This document shows, in pieces, positions 1 through 7,116 of a stretch of 23,937 nt of DNA; the first letter of the stretch is position 1, and each line of letters starts with the position of its first letter. Source of the stretch: JBDKTH01 sp964558295 (GTDB taxonomy: Bacteria; Planctomycetota; Planctomycetia; Pirellulales; Thermoguttaceae); assembly GCA_964558295.1 (NCBI GenBank), contig CAZLDQ010000077.1, forward strand, positions 1 to 23,937, written 5' to 3'. The position numbers and the translations under genes are program-made. A model generated the notes under the pieces. The model did not search any database and was not told where the DNA came from. It saw nothing but the letters and a program-made list of their open reading frames with translations.

Positions 1-479
1 GGCGTGCCGGTCTTTTGGGCCAGGTTGTAGATCCGCACGATGTCGGCCAACGAGGCGGCGACCGGCTTGTCGATGAACAGCGGTTTTCGGGCGGCGAAGA
101 CCGGTTTGGCCTGGGCCAAGTGGGGCCGGCCGTCGATGCTCAGGATCAACACGCCGTCGACCATCGGCAGCATGGCCTCGATCGTATCGACAAGCTGAAC
201 GCCCATGTCGCGCATCGCCTGCTTGTTCTTTTCGATGTGATCGGCGCTGAAGGGGATGTCTGGGCTGAAGGTGGGCACGGGGGCAACGAGTTTCATATCG
301 CTGGCCGGCGATGCGGTTTTCGGATCGGTGAGAATCCTGGTCCAAGGGACCGCATGGGCATCCAAGCCAACGATTCCTACGCGGATCGGCATCGTCGCGT
401 CTTCGGCAACCACACAGGTTGCGGTACCGCAAAGGATTCCCAGCAGGACGACCAAGCGGAGGAGCGAGGATGCAGGCAT
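1..479 (-). CDS. Exported Gfo/Idh/MocA-family oxidoreductase, N-terminal part (gene continues past the window edge)
   Basis: About 159 codons are open from an ATG at 479 down to base 1, with no stop, so the C-terminal part lies outside the window. The protein starts with a Sec-type signal peptide: hydrophobic residues from about 7 to 25, with a likely cut after CVVA. A Rossmann strand follows (PIRVGIVGLDAHAV), then VDGVLILSIDGRPHL and FIDKPVAAS, the last being the family's EKP motif with Asp in place of Glu. This layout is typical of Gfo/Idh/MocA NAD(P)-dependent sugar or polyol dehydrogenases, many of which are exported in planctomycetes. Substrate cannot be read from the sequence. The glycine pattern is weaker than the classical GxGxxG, so cofactor binding may be atypical. 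It diverges from the esterase at 639. A DUF1080 gene close by fits a shared 3-keto-sugar role, which is inference. Confidence 0.82.
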   Translation of the reverse strand, partial: MPASSLLRLVVLLGILCGTATCVVAEDATMPIRVGIVGLDAHAVPWTRILTDPKTASPASDMKLVAPVPTFSPDIPFSADHIEKNKQAMRDMGVQLVDTIEAMLPMVDGVLILSIDGRPHLAQAKPVFAARKPLFIDKPVAASLADIVRIYNLAQKTGT

Positions 480-539
480 GGCACTTTTCCCAGGATGTCG
501 GACAATCTCCACGAGGGCTGGCCCTTCCAGTCCCCGCGA

Positions 540-571
540 ATTATGATCGTAGACAGGAGGGGGGATGTCAA
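540..571 (-). promoter_or_regulatory. Possible promoter for the Gfo/Idh/MocA gene
   Basis: On the minus strand a perfect TTGACA (566-571) is followed after 20 bases by CATAAT (540-545), about 60 bases before the ATG at 479. The hexamers are good but the spacer is longer than the usual 16-18, so this is a weak call. Confidence 0.25.
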
Positions 572-638
572 TGTGGGGTTGCGTCAAAGGAACTAAGCAT
601 TTGCGTCACCAGGGTGGTGGTGTGGGAGAGGTAGGCGG

Positions 639-1511
639 ATGAGAAGTGTTCTGGGTCTGGTGATGGGCACGCTGCTGGCGACTGGGACAGTCGGAATGGG
701 GGCGGAGGGCGTTCGCCTAGAAAAGGACGTTGCTTACCTCGGACCGGATCGAGAGGAGAAGGGGGATCTCTATCTGCCGGCGAACGTGGCGCCGGGGACT
801 CGTTGTCCGGCGGTGGTGATTATTCACGGCGGCGGTTGGTCGGGGGGCGACAAAGGGGCGGTCCGGGAGATCAATATCGGTACCACGCTGGCGGCGCACG
901 GATACGTGGGGTTCAGCATCAACTACGTGTTGGCCAATAAGGGGAACCCCACGTGGCCGCAGAACCTGTACGACTGCAAGACGGCGGTCCGGTGGCTTCG
1001 CAAGAATGCGGATCGGTTGAACATTGATCCGGAGCATATTGGGGCGATCGGTGGCTCGGCAGGCGGCCATCTCACGGCGATGCTCGCGGTCACGGGGCCG
1101 GACGCCGGCTTGGATCCCCCAGGGCCGTACGGGGAATATTCCTGCCAGATTCAAGCGGCTGTGGACCTCTATGGTCCGGCTGACTTGATGACTTGGCCGC
1201 CGCACGGCAAGGGGATTTCGATGTTGCCCGCCGCGCGGGAAGCGAAGCCCGAGCTATACAGGCTTGCCTCGCCGGGTACGCATGCCGACAAGAACGACCC
1301 GCCGATCCTGATTCTTCACGGGACGGCAGACACGACGGTAGATGTCGTGCAGTCCAAGCAACTGGCTGAGGTTCTCAAGCAAACCGGCACTCGGCACGAG
1401 TTGATCCTTGTGGAAGGGGCCCCCCATACGTTCCACCTTCAGCCCAAACAACGCGATCTGCGCCCGGTGGTGCTGGGGTTCTTCGAGCGGTATTTGCGAC
1501 CGGCGAAGTAG
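639..1511 (+). CDS. Exported alpha/beta-hydrolase, carbohydrate esterase/BD-FAE-like
   Basis: The 290-residue protein has an N-terminal hydrophobic signal (residues about 3-22, ending VGMGA) and a complete alpha/beta-hydrolase core. HGGGW at 63-67 supplies the oxyanion hole, GGSAGG at 138-143 is the nucleophile elbow with Ser140, and the acid and base are probably Asp231 (HGTADTTV) and His263 (APHTFHL). This arrangement is typical of the feruloyl/acetyl-esterase-like BD-FAE and lipase/esterase group that planctomycetes export for removing acyl groups from polysaccharides. The start is chosen because GGGAGAGG lies about 7 bases before the ATG and because it gives the signal peptide. It converges on the DUF1080-PHP gene, with about 37 bases between the stops. 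The substrate is not determinable; a xylan or pectin ester is only a guess from the glycosidase-rich neighbourhood. Confidence 0.85.
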   Translation: MRSVLGLVMGTLLATGTVGMGAEGVRLEKDVAYLGPDREEKGDLYLPANVAPGTRCPAVVIIHGGGWSGGDKGAVREINIGTTLAAHGYVGFSINYVLANKGNPTWPQNLYDCKTAVRWLRKNADRLNIDPEHIGAIGGSAGGHLTAMLAVTGPDAGLDPPGPYGEYSCQIQAAVDLYGPADLMTWPPHGKGISMLPAAREAKPELYRLASPGTHADKNDPPILILHGTADTTVDVVQSKQLAEVLKQTGTRHELILVEGAPHTFHLQPKQRDLRPVVLGFFERYLRPAK

Positions 1512-1548
1512 CAGCGCCGGACGCAAGCGAATTGGGGAGATATGCGGG

Positions 1549-3006
1549 TCACCGGGAGCGCGGTTTGGGCTCGGGGAGGTACATGTCGGCCCAGGTCAGC
1601 TTGCACTCGTCGATCATGTCGAGGCAGTATTCGAGCCGGCCGAGGTTGGCGTCGGTGTTGTTGGTGCCGAAGGTGAACTTCACGCCGGCTTGCTTGGCCC
1701 GTTTGATGAACGCCGCGCTGGGGAGGTGGTAGCGGGCGTTGATCTCGATGGCAATACGATTCTTGACGGCTGCGTCGATCACCTTTTGCATCCGTTCCGG
1801 CGTCCAAAGCTCGTCGTATCGGCTGGCAATGCATTCGGGCAGATAGGTTGCGTTGACGTAGATGTTGATCGGCTCGTGATTCAGGATGTCAAGGATTCGC
1901 TGGACATACATGTCCATGAACTTTTGCGGATCGTCGATCGACACTTCGTCCTTGATCCACAGGCGGGTCCGTTTGCCGTTGTCGTCGGTAAACGTCATGG
2001 CGTCGGTGAAGACGTAGTCGAATTGTTGGATGGCCTCGGGGGAGAAGAGTTTGACCCACTCGCGTCCTTCGGCCTGCATGGCCAGCAAGACCGGCTGGCC
2101 CTTCATCGATTCCAGAAACTCGTGGATGCCGGCGTCGGTGGTGATGGGGAACCCGACGCCGCAGTTGACGGCGATTCCGTAGTTGATGCCGGTCTTGCGG
2201 GAGTTGGCCAAAGCCTGTTCGATTGTCATCCCGCCTTTAAGATGGACGTGGAGGTCGACCAGCGGAAAGTTGGATCGTTGGAGCTTGGCGAGTCGTTGGT
2301 CACAGGCGTCGGCGGCGGCCGGTTCTTCGACGCTTCCCGGGGCATTGTCGGGAAGACGGCGGACTTCGATGCTCTTGAAAAACACGGTGCTGTTCGGGTC
2401 ATGGGCTTGCAGGGCGAAGGTTCCGTGCGAAATCCGGCGAGCCAACGCATTTGGATCGGTAGTCGATAGGGCCGGCTCGATATAATCGACCAGCAGGATA
2501 TCGTTGACCGAAATGCGTGCCCGTTTACCGGTTACGACGACGTGCAGGGTAAACCACTCGTTGTCGCGGACGAACGTCACATACTGGTTGCGGAAACCGT
2601 AGAGGCTGCCGGTCTTCTTCAACTCCCGGTAGTTGCCCTGGGGGACGTAGCTATTGTTGATCTGGACTTCGTACCCCTTCTTCGGCCAACCGGTGGGAAG
2701 AAATTCGGTGTGGAAGTAGAGGCCCGAATTGGCGCCGGGAGCGGTCCTGACCACTGCGCGAAGCTCGAAGTTCTTGTAGTCCGCCGCTGCTGTCTCGTTG
2801 CCAACGTAGAACAGATGGGCCCGTGGACCGTTCACGACGATCATGCCGTTTTCCACGCGAAATGAATCGGGATTCTCATTGGCTTTCCAGCCGGTCAGGG
2901 TTTTGCCGTCGAACAGTGGAGTCCAGTCGTCCGCCGCTTTTGCGCTGGCAGTCTGTGCGACAATAAGGAGCCAAAGGAGCACGAGACGGAGCGGGGAGTA
3001 TCTCAT
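1549..3006 (-). CDS. Exported DUF1080 (3-keto-disaccharide hydrolase-like) / PHP-like fusion protein
   Basis: The ATG at 3006 is preferred over an in-frame start 51 bases upstream: it gives a clean Sec signal (hydrophobic 7-20, TASAKA cut) and AAGGA precedes it. The 485-residue product has two modules. Residues about 28-218 are a DUF1080 concanavalin-like sandwich, recognisable by WTPLFDGKTLTGWK, NSGLYFHT and GYEVQINN; this family includes 3-keto-glycoside hydrolases. Residues about 248-480 resemble a PHP/amidohydrolase-like barrel beginning VDLHVHLKGG (Asp251, His253, His255) and ending FGTNNTDANLGRLEYCLDM. Several later PHP metal ligands appear replaced: Asn at NIYVNATYLP, and TNNTDA where DxH is usual. 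Catalysis by the second module is therefore uncertain. It lies 94 bases downstream of the small membrane-protein gene on the same strand and may be co-transcribed with it. Confidence 0.82.
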   Translation of the reverse strand: MRYSPLRLVLLWLLIVAQTASAKAADDWTPLFDGKTLTGWKANENPDSFRVENGMIVVNGPRAHLFYVGNETAAADYKNFELRAVVRTAPGANSGLYFHTEFLPTGWPKKGYEVQINNSYVPQGNYRELKKTGSLYGFRNQYVTFVRDNEWFTLHVVVTGKRARISVNDILLVDYIEPALSTTDPNALARRISHGTFALQAHDPNSTVFFKSIEVRRLPDNAPGSVEEPAAADACDQRLAKLQRSNFPLVDLHVHLKGGMTIEQALANSRKTGINYGIAVNCGVGFPITTDAGIHEFLESMKGQPVLLAMQAEGREWVKLFSPEAIQQFDYVFTDAMTFTDDNGKRTRLWIKDEVSIDDPQKFMDMYVQRILDILNHEPINIYVNATYLPECIASRYDELWTPERMQKVIDAAVKNRIAIEINARYHLPSAAFIKRAKQAGVKFTFGTNNTDANLGRLEYCLDMIDECKLTWADMYLPEPKPRSR

Positions 3007-3100
3007 GGGGGCAAATCCTTGGTGCGTGGTGTCAGCCGGAGAGATTTTGTTTGTCAAAACGCAACGCCAGTGTAATTGCCGGCAGTAGCGGTTACAACAC

Positions 3101-3472
3101 TCAGTCGCTCGGTAGTGTAAACCAGTGGTTTCCCAGCACGTTGGCCAGGACCCAGCCTACGCCGGCCAAGAACAAGGTTGCCCAACTGTAGTTGCGGAAG
3201 TCCTCCCAGGTGGACGGTTCACCAGTGGCTGTAGTGGGATGTTGCGATCGTTGCTCAAGCCAGCGACATCCAATCGTCAGGAGAAGCGCCGCGAAGAAAG
3301 CGGCGTCGAAGAACGTCAGCCAACCGCTTCCGACGTAGACAATCCCATAGAGCAAGAGCATGAGCGCCATCGGCCCCAGGAAGATCCAGACCAAGCGGGG
3401 CAGTAATGCCGAGAGATGGGTGACGACTGCCTCGTTGTGAGGGGGCGGTGGTTGACGATGGGTGGGTGACAT
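3101..3472 (-). CDS. Small integral membrane protein of unknown function
   Basis: I do not recognise the family. The 123-residue product has a short proline/histidine-rich cytoplasmic-looking N-terminus (HRQPPPPHN), then three likely membrane segments at about 26-48, 52-70 and 96-114. A polar loop rich in Gln, Thr and Glu lies between the second and third. The ATG at 3472 is chosen because GGGAGG sits 5 bases upstream; a longer in-frame extension to 3601 lacks such a site, is arginine-rich, and would run over most of the distance back to the TATAAT box at 3606. The gene lies between the GH127 and DUF1080-PHP genes on the same strand, but a 379-base gap on its 5' side suggests its own promoter. 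A small accessory or assembly protein is possible; nothing in the sequence fixes a function. Confidence 0.7.
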   Translation of the reverse strand: MSPTHRQPPPPHNEAVVTHLSALLPRLVWIFLGPMALMLLLYGIVYVGSGWLTFFDAAFFAALLLTIGCRWLEQRSQHPTTATGEPSTWEDFRNYSWATLFLAGVGWVLANVLGNHWFTLPSD

Positions 3473-3605
3473 GGCGACCTCCCAGCCACAGATCAGGGGC
3501 GACCGATGGAACGTCCTGACGCGCAACGCGAGCGACTGCCAGCTCCGCTTTGCGGGAGCCGCGGCCCGCAAGGGAGGCGGTCCCCGGAGACACGCCGACA
3601 TAGCT

Positions 3606-3633
3606 ATTATAGGCGATCCGGATGCAGGGAGAA
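3606..3633 (-). promoter_or_regulatory. Candidate promoter for the small membrane-protein gene
   Basis: On the minus strand a perfect TATAAT occupies 3606-3611. A poor -35 match, TTCTCC (3628-3633), lies 16 bases upstream. The predicted transcription start near 3599 would give a leader of about 127 bases before the ATG at 3472. The weak -35 would fit a promoter that needs an activator. Confidence 0.4.
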
Positions 3634-3671
3634 GGGAAATGGTGCGTCACGCGACCCGAGTTCCGCGACAG

Positions 3672-3687
3672 TGTGACGTCCGTCACG
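3672..3687. promoter_or_regulatory. CRP/FNR-type palindrome
   Basis: The bases read TGTGA-CGTCCG-TCACG, one base from the CRP consensus TGTGA-N6-TCACA. The inner GTGACG-TC-CGTCAC is a perfect 6+6 inverted repeat. It is centred about 80 bases upstream of the predicted start from the TATAAT at 3606-3611, close to a classical class I activator position. The binding protein is unknown; CRP-family identity is inference from the consensus only. Confidence 0.4.
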
Positions 3688-3851
3688 AAGGATCGTTTCT
3701 GTGTGAATCGCACTATTTTGTCATTTGTCAGAGGTTCGCTTCCCACACGCGACAGGTTGTGGAGCAAGGCGGGCGAGGGCACTCTATGGCCTGGAACGGC
3801 CGGCCAGACACTCTGGGGCTTGGCTGTCGCCAGTTGGTTGCCGTCGTCGAT

Positions 3852-5723
3852 TCAGTTCTTCTGGGGAATCCAGACACGATACCGGGAGGCTTCGCTCCAA
3901 GTCTTGCCGGCGGAGGCGAAGTCGCACATCGGAATGGTCGCCTGGCCCTCCCCGGCTATCGGGACACGGAAGAGCATCCAGAGATGATCTGGTTTGGCGT
4001 CGGCAACGGGCACAAGATCGACAATGCCGTCCTGGTCGGCCGTGATTGCCGCGGGAGCATCGATATCGCCCGACTCCAAGCGACGATCGCGGGCTAGGAC
4101 GATGGGGCCTCGCATCACCGCGGCGAAGGAAGAATCGCCGGGGGCGCGAACCAGTCGGGCTCGCAAATCGAGCTTCAGCGTGAGGGCATCGCCGGCCGTC
4201 CAGGTGCGTTTGAGCAAGGCGTAGCCGCCGGGGGTGACAGACTGCATTTGGCCGTTGAGCGCGAGTGTGGTCTGCGTGCTCCAGGCCGGAATCCGAAGCT
4301 TGAGGCCAAACGCCTCGGGCTTCTCCGGCACGATGCGGATGTGAACCGTGTCGCTCACCGGGTAGTCACCCGTCTGCTCGATGCGCACGGGATTGCCGGA
4401 GGGCAAGACGGCCGTGGCCGTGATCGGACCGTAGAGGTTAATCACCGGGCCTTCGGCGCTGGACATTACGGCGATCTGCGGCAGAAGCATCAGGCCGCGT
4501 GGGCCGTTGGCCACGCAGCAGTTCTGGTGCATGCCGCACTGTTCGGGAGCCCGTTCGCGGACGCCGGCCAAGGGGGCGTGGTGGCACCACCAGGTGCCGT
4601 CGGCACCCTGGGCGCCGAGGAGTGCATTGTAGGCGGCCACTTCGATCTCGTCGGCGTACGACGGCTGCCCGGTCAGGCGGAGCAACTGTGCGGCGAACTT
4701 GATCCACGTGACGGTGACACAGGTCTCCATGCCCTTGCTCCACGGTACGGTCTGGCGGTTGCGTCCATCACACCAACGTTCCCAGTCGGAGCCGGAGCCG
4801 ATGAGGGTGATTTCCGTGTCGCGGATGTTCTTGAAGACTTTTTGAACCCCCTCGAAATATTCGGGTTTTCCGGTCACGCGGTACAGTTCCGTGAGCCCTT
4901 CGAAGCAGGACATCATCTCATAGGCCTTGGAACGGCCCTGGTCCATGTAGGTTTTGATCTTCGGTTTCGGACCGGGGAACATTTGGAAGACGGGCGTTTC
5001 GGCCAGGGCTTTGCGGAGAATATCAGGCCCCTTGGGCTCCGCCCACAGATTGACGATATACTCGCTGAAGGCAAGATAATCGGGCTGGTTGGTACGGCGG
5101 AACAAGAGGACCATCGGTTCGATGACCGAACTGGTGGCCATCCCGCTCCAGACGTCGTGTTCGAAGGGGTACGCCTTGCCGGGGCCGACCTCGCTGAGCA
5201 GGAAGTCGGCATGACGGCGAGCGGCGGTGAGCACGGCCTCATCGCCGGTGAGGTCGTACCAGGCCAGCAAACCGAGAAGCGTGTATTTTCGTCCCCAGAT
5301 GTCCCAGTTCATGCGATGCCCGCCATCGGGATAGGTGCCGATGTAGCCGTCGGGCGTTTGCGTGGCGATCAGTTCTCTGACGGCGCGGTCGATGATCTCT
5401 TTCAGTTGGGGATCGGCCGAATAGCGATAAGCGGCGATTGCCGAGGTGATCCATTTGCCCCAGAACTCACTGCGCCACTCCCTTTTATCCTTCCGATCGC
5501 GGAAGGGTTGGACGAGGTGAGCCACGTCTTGGGCCATGATTCGTTTCTGGATGCACAGATCGATCTCGTCGCCGAGATGCCCCTGGATGCGGATCGCGCC
5601 GGGAGCCAATGGGATTAGCGTATCCTGGACCTTCACCGCGGCCTTTTCCGTCCCAGACGCGGCGGCCGTGAAGACCGTGAGGACTGTTCCAATCAAAACC
5701 GCAAGGTTTGCGCTGCGTTTCAT
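3852..5723 (-). CDS. Exported GH127-family (DUF1680) beta-L-arabinofuranosidase-like protein
   Basis: The 623-residue protein begins with a Sec signal (hydrophobic 7-21, AASG). It continues as the (alpha/alpha)6-barrel of the GH127/DUF1680 family, with hallmark segments GKWITSAIAAYRYS (89-102), TPDGYIGTYPDGG (123-135) and NWDIWGRKYTLLGLLAWYDLTG (139-160, shown with a break between NWDIWGRKYT and LLGLLAWYDLTG). GH127 enzymes use a zinc-bound cysteine nucleophile held by Glu-x-Cys and Cys-Cys. Both are present: METC gives Glu333 and Cys335, and QNCCVANG gives Cys402 and Cys403. A beta-rich C-terminal region follows from about 440. The family removes beta-L-arabinofuranosyl groups from plant glycoproteins and polysaccharides, although related subfamilies differ in specificity. 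The ribosome site is weak (GGATGAG). It diverges from the PHP gene at 5933. Confidence 0.88.
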   Translation of the reverse strand: MKRSANLAVLIGTVLTVFTAAASGTEKAAVKVQDTLIPLAPGAIRIQGHLGDEIDLCIQKRIMAQDVAHLVQPFRDRKDKREWRSEFWGKWITSAIAAYRYSADPQLKEIIDRAVRELIATQTPDGYIGTYPDGGHRMNWDIWGRKYTLLGLLAWYDLTGDEAVLTAARRHADFLLSEVGPGKAYPFEHDVWSGMATSSVIEPMVLLFRRTNQPDYLAFSEYIVNLWAEPKGPDILRKALAETPVFQMFPGPKPKIKTYMDQGRSKAYEMMSCFEGLTELYRVTGKPEYFEGVQKVFKNIRDTEITLIGSGSDWERWCDGRNRQTVPWSKGMETCVTVTWIKFAAQLLRLTGQPSYADEIEVAAYNALLGAQGADGTWWCHHAPLAGVRERAPEQCGMHQNCCVANGPRGLMLLPQIAVMSSAEGPVINLYGPITATAVLPSGNPVRIEQTGDYPVSDTVHIRIVPEKPEAFGLKLRIPAWSTQTTLALNGQMQSVTPGGYALLKRTWTAGDALTLKLDLRARLVRAPGDSSFAAVMRGPIVLARDRRLESGDIDAPAAITADQDGIVDLVPVADAKPDHLWMLFRVPIAGEGQATIPMCDFASAGKTWSEASRYRVWIPQKN

Positions 5724-5762
5724 GGGTGCTCATCCATACGAGGGTTTCAGGTTAATCGTTCC

Positions 5763-5791
5763 ATTATGCCACCGGGAGTTCCTCGAATCCA
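5763..5791 (-). promoter_or_regulatory. Candidate promoter for the GH127 gene
   Basis: On the minus strand CATAAT (5763-5768) is preceded after 17 bases by TGGATT (5786-5791), a moderate -35 match. The -10 sits in GGTGGCATAATGGAA, nearly identical to the -10 surroundings of the divergent promoter at 5847-5874. The start codon is about 40 bases downstream. Confidence 0.4.
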
Positions 5792-5846
5792 GGGGGCCGA
5801 ATCACCCGGACCGGTTCCGTAGTGGGGGTTGTTCCACCCGACTGTG

Positions 5847-5874
5847 TTGACAGGCAGAGTGGGGGTGGGATAAT
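5847..5874 (+). promoter_or_regulatory. Strong sigma70-type promoter for the PHP-domain gene
   Basis: A perfect TTGACA (5847-5852) is followed after 16 bases by GATAAT (5869-5874), one base from TATAAT. Transcription would begin near 5881, about 50 bases before the chosen ATG at 5933. Because this promoter lies inside the longer open frame that begins at 5822, it also argues against that upstream start. Confidence 0.6.
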
Positions 5875-5932
5875 GGACAGCCATACAGTGGGCTTCAAAC
5901 GGTCAAAACAGCATAACACGAAGGGGATGCTC

Positions 5933-7018
5933 ATGAACAGGACTCACGTGACGCTTGCGGTAGTGTTCAGTCTGTCCTTGCTTGGCCCGGTTTTGGGGGA
6001 TGACGTACGGTATGCGATCCAGTTCCCCGACGTGCCAGGATACGAAACGCTCCCCTGTGATCTCCACATGCACACCGTGTTTTCCGACGGTTTGGTTTGG
6101 CCTGCGGTGCGGGTCCAGGAGGCTTGGCGTCAGGGGCTGGAGGCCATTGCCATTACGGATCACATCGAGTACCAGCCGCACAAAACCGATGTGCCGACAA
6201 ATCACAACCGCCCCTATGAATTGGCCGTCGGCAGGGCGCGGGAGATGAATGTGCTGCTTGCCCGGGGAACCGAGATCACGCGCGATACGCCGCCAGGGCA
6301 TTTTAACGCGATCTTTCTCCAGGATATCGCGCCGCTCGATACGCCCGACTTCGTGGAGGCTATCAAACGGGCGAACGAACAGGGGGCCTTTGTGTTCTGG
6401 AACCACCAGGGATGGCAAGGAGAGGAGAAAGGGCGGTGGCTCGATGTTCACACCACGCTCTACAAGAACAAGTGGTTCCAGGGGATGGAGATCTGCAACG
6501 GGAGCGAATACTATCCCACGGCTCACCGCTGGTGCCTGGAGAAGAATCTTACGATGCTTGGCAACACGGATATCCATGATCCTGATTTGCGCGAGCGGAG
6601 CACGGCTGACAATCATCGCACAATGACGTTGGTCTTCGCCAAGGAGCGGACGCTCGATTCGATCAAGGAAGCCCTGTTGGCCGGGCGCACTGTCGTCTGG
6701 TATAAGGATCAATTGATCGGCCGCAGAGAGTGGCTCCAACCGCTGTTGGAGCAGTGCGTGCGTGTCAAGCCGCCTCAACAGCGTTCAGAGAAAGCCGTCT
6801 GGGTCGAGGTCGAAAACGTCTGCTCGGCCGACATTCGTGTCCAATGCACGGACGGCTCCGCGATGCCGGAGATCCTGCTTCCCGCCGGCAGTACGACGCT
6901 GGTGAAGATTCCCACCAGTCACCCGAACGAACCGTTTGAGGTGCCGTGCACGATCCGCAACTTCCTGGTGGCACCGGACACGGGGCTGTCGGTTACGGTG
7001 AAGATTGCCGGTCCGTGA
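5933..7018 (+). CDS. Exported PHP-domain metal-dependent hydrolase
   Basis: The 361-residue protein starts at an ATG preceded by AAGGGG with a 6-base spacer, and this start places a Sec signal (hydrophobic about 6-22, GPVLG) at the N-terminus. The PHP core is complete: CDLHMHTVFSDG (His45, His47, Asp52), AITDHIEY (Asp76, His77), Glu114, His123, NHQGW (His158), Glu187 and GNTDIHD (Asp213, His215). These supply the metal ligands expected of the family, which hydrolyses phosphoesters such as histidinol phosphate or oligonucleotide ends. Substrate is unknown. An exported copy beside polysaccharide-degrading genes suggests a phosphorylated or sulfated glycan product or a phosphodiester, but this is speculative. 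A beta-sandwich-like C-terminal tail (about 285-361) may help binding. It diverges from GH127 and converges on the kinase gene at 7117. Confidence 0.82.
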   Translation: MNRTHVTLAVVFSLSLLGPVLGDDVRYAIQFPDVPGYETLPCDLHMHTVFSDGLVWPAVRVQEAWRQGLEAIAITDHIEYQPHKTDVPTNHNRPYELAVGRAREMNVLLARGTEITRDTPPGHFNAIFLQDIAPLDTPDFVEAIKRANEQGAFVFWNHQGWQGEEKGRWLDVHTTLYKNKWFQGMEICNGSEYYPTAHRWCLEKNLTMLGNTDIHDPDLRERSTADNHRTMTLVFAKERTLDSIKEALLAGRTVVWYKDQLIGRREWLQPLLEQCVRVKPPQQRSEKAVWVEVENVCSADIRVQCTDGSAMPEILLPAGSTTLVKIPTSHPNEPFEVPCTIRNFLVAPDTGLSVTVKIAGP

Positions 7019-7042
7019 AACCCGGCGACCGGAGGATCCTGC

Positions 7043-7064
7043 GGCCTCGCGGACCGCCGAGGTC
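7043..7064. terminator. GC-rich stem-loop between convergent genes
   Basis: GGCCTCG (7043-7049) pairs with CGAGGTC (7058-7064) through 7 pairs including one G-U, with an 8-base loop. It lies in the 98-base gap between two convergent stops. There is no T-run on either side, so an intrinsic terminator is only possible. Confidence 0.25.
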
Positions 7065-7116
7065 GTGCGCGAAGATGGAGCACTTGGTCCGCAAGAGATC
7101 GAAGATGGGCCGGGGG

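Larger units (their letters stand above)
3473..3851. other. 379-base intergenic region with promoter-like and palindromic elements
   Basis: No convincing coding sequence lies between the membrane-protein start and the GH127 stop. Reading frames here are short and lack recognisable motifs. The stretch holds a perfect TATAAT on the minus strand (3606-3611) and a near-perfect TGTGA-N6-TCACG palindrome (3672-3687), each listed separately. No clear intrinsic terminator with a U-run was found for the GH127 gene. Confidence 0.6.

Noticed and set aside
1408..2469. 353-codon plus-strand open frame
   Set aside because: It lies opposite the DUF1080-PHP gene, whose minus-strand product has clear motifs and a signal peptide. 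The plus-strand translation has no recognisable domain and the composition of a mirror frame.
3473..3601. N-terminal extension of the small membrane protein
   Set aside because: The extra 43 residues are arginine-rich and lack a ribosome site, whereas the internal ATG at 3472 has GGGAGG at good spacing.
4248..5618. 456-codon plus-strand open frame
   Set aside because: It is antisense to GH127, which retains its Glu-x-Cys and Cys-Cys zinc ligands. The antisense product is rich in Gly, Asp and His without motif structure.
5903..6778. 291-codon minus-strand open frame
   Set aside because: It is antisense to the PHP gene, whose metal ligands are complete on the plus strand.
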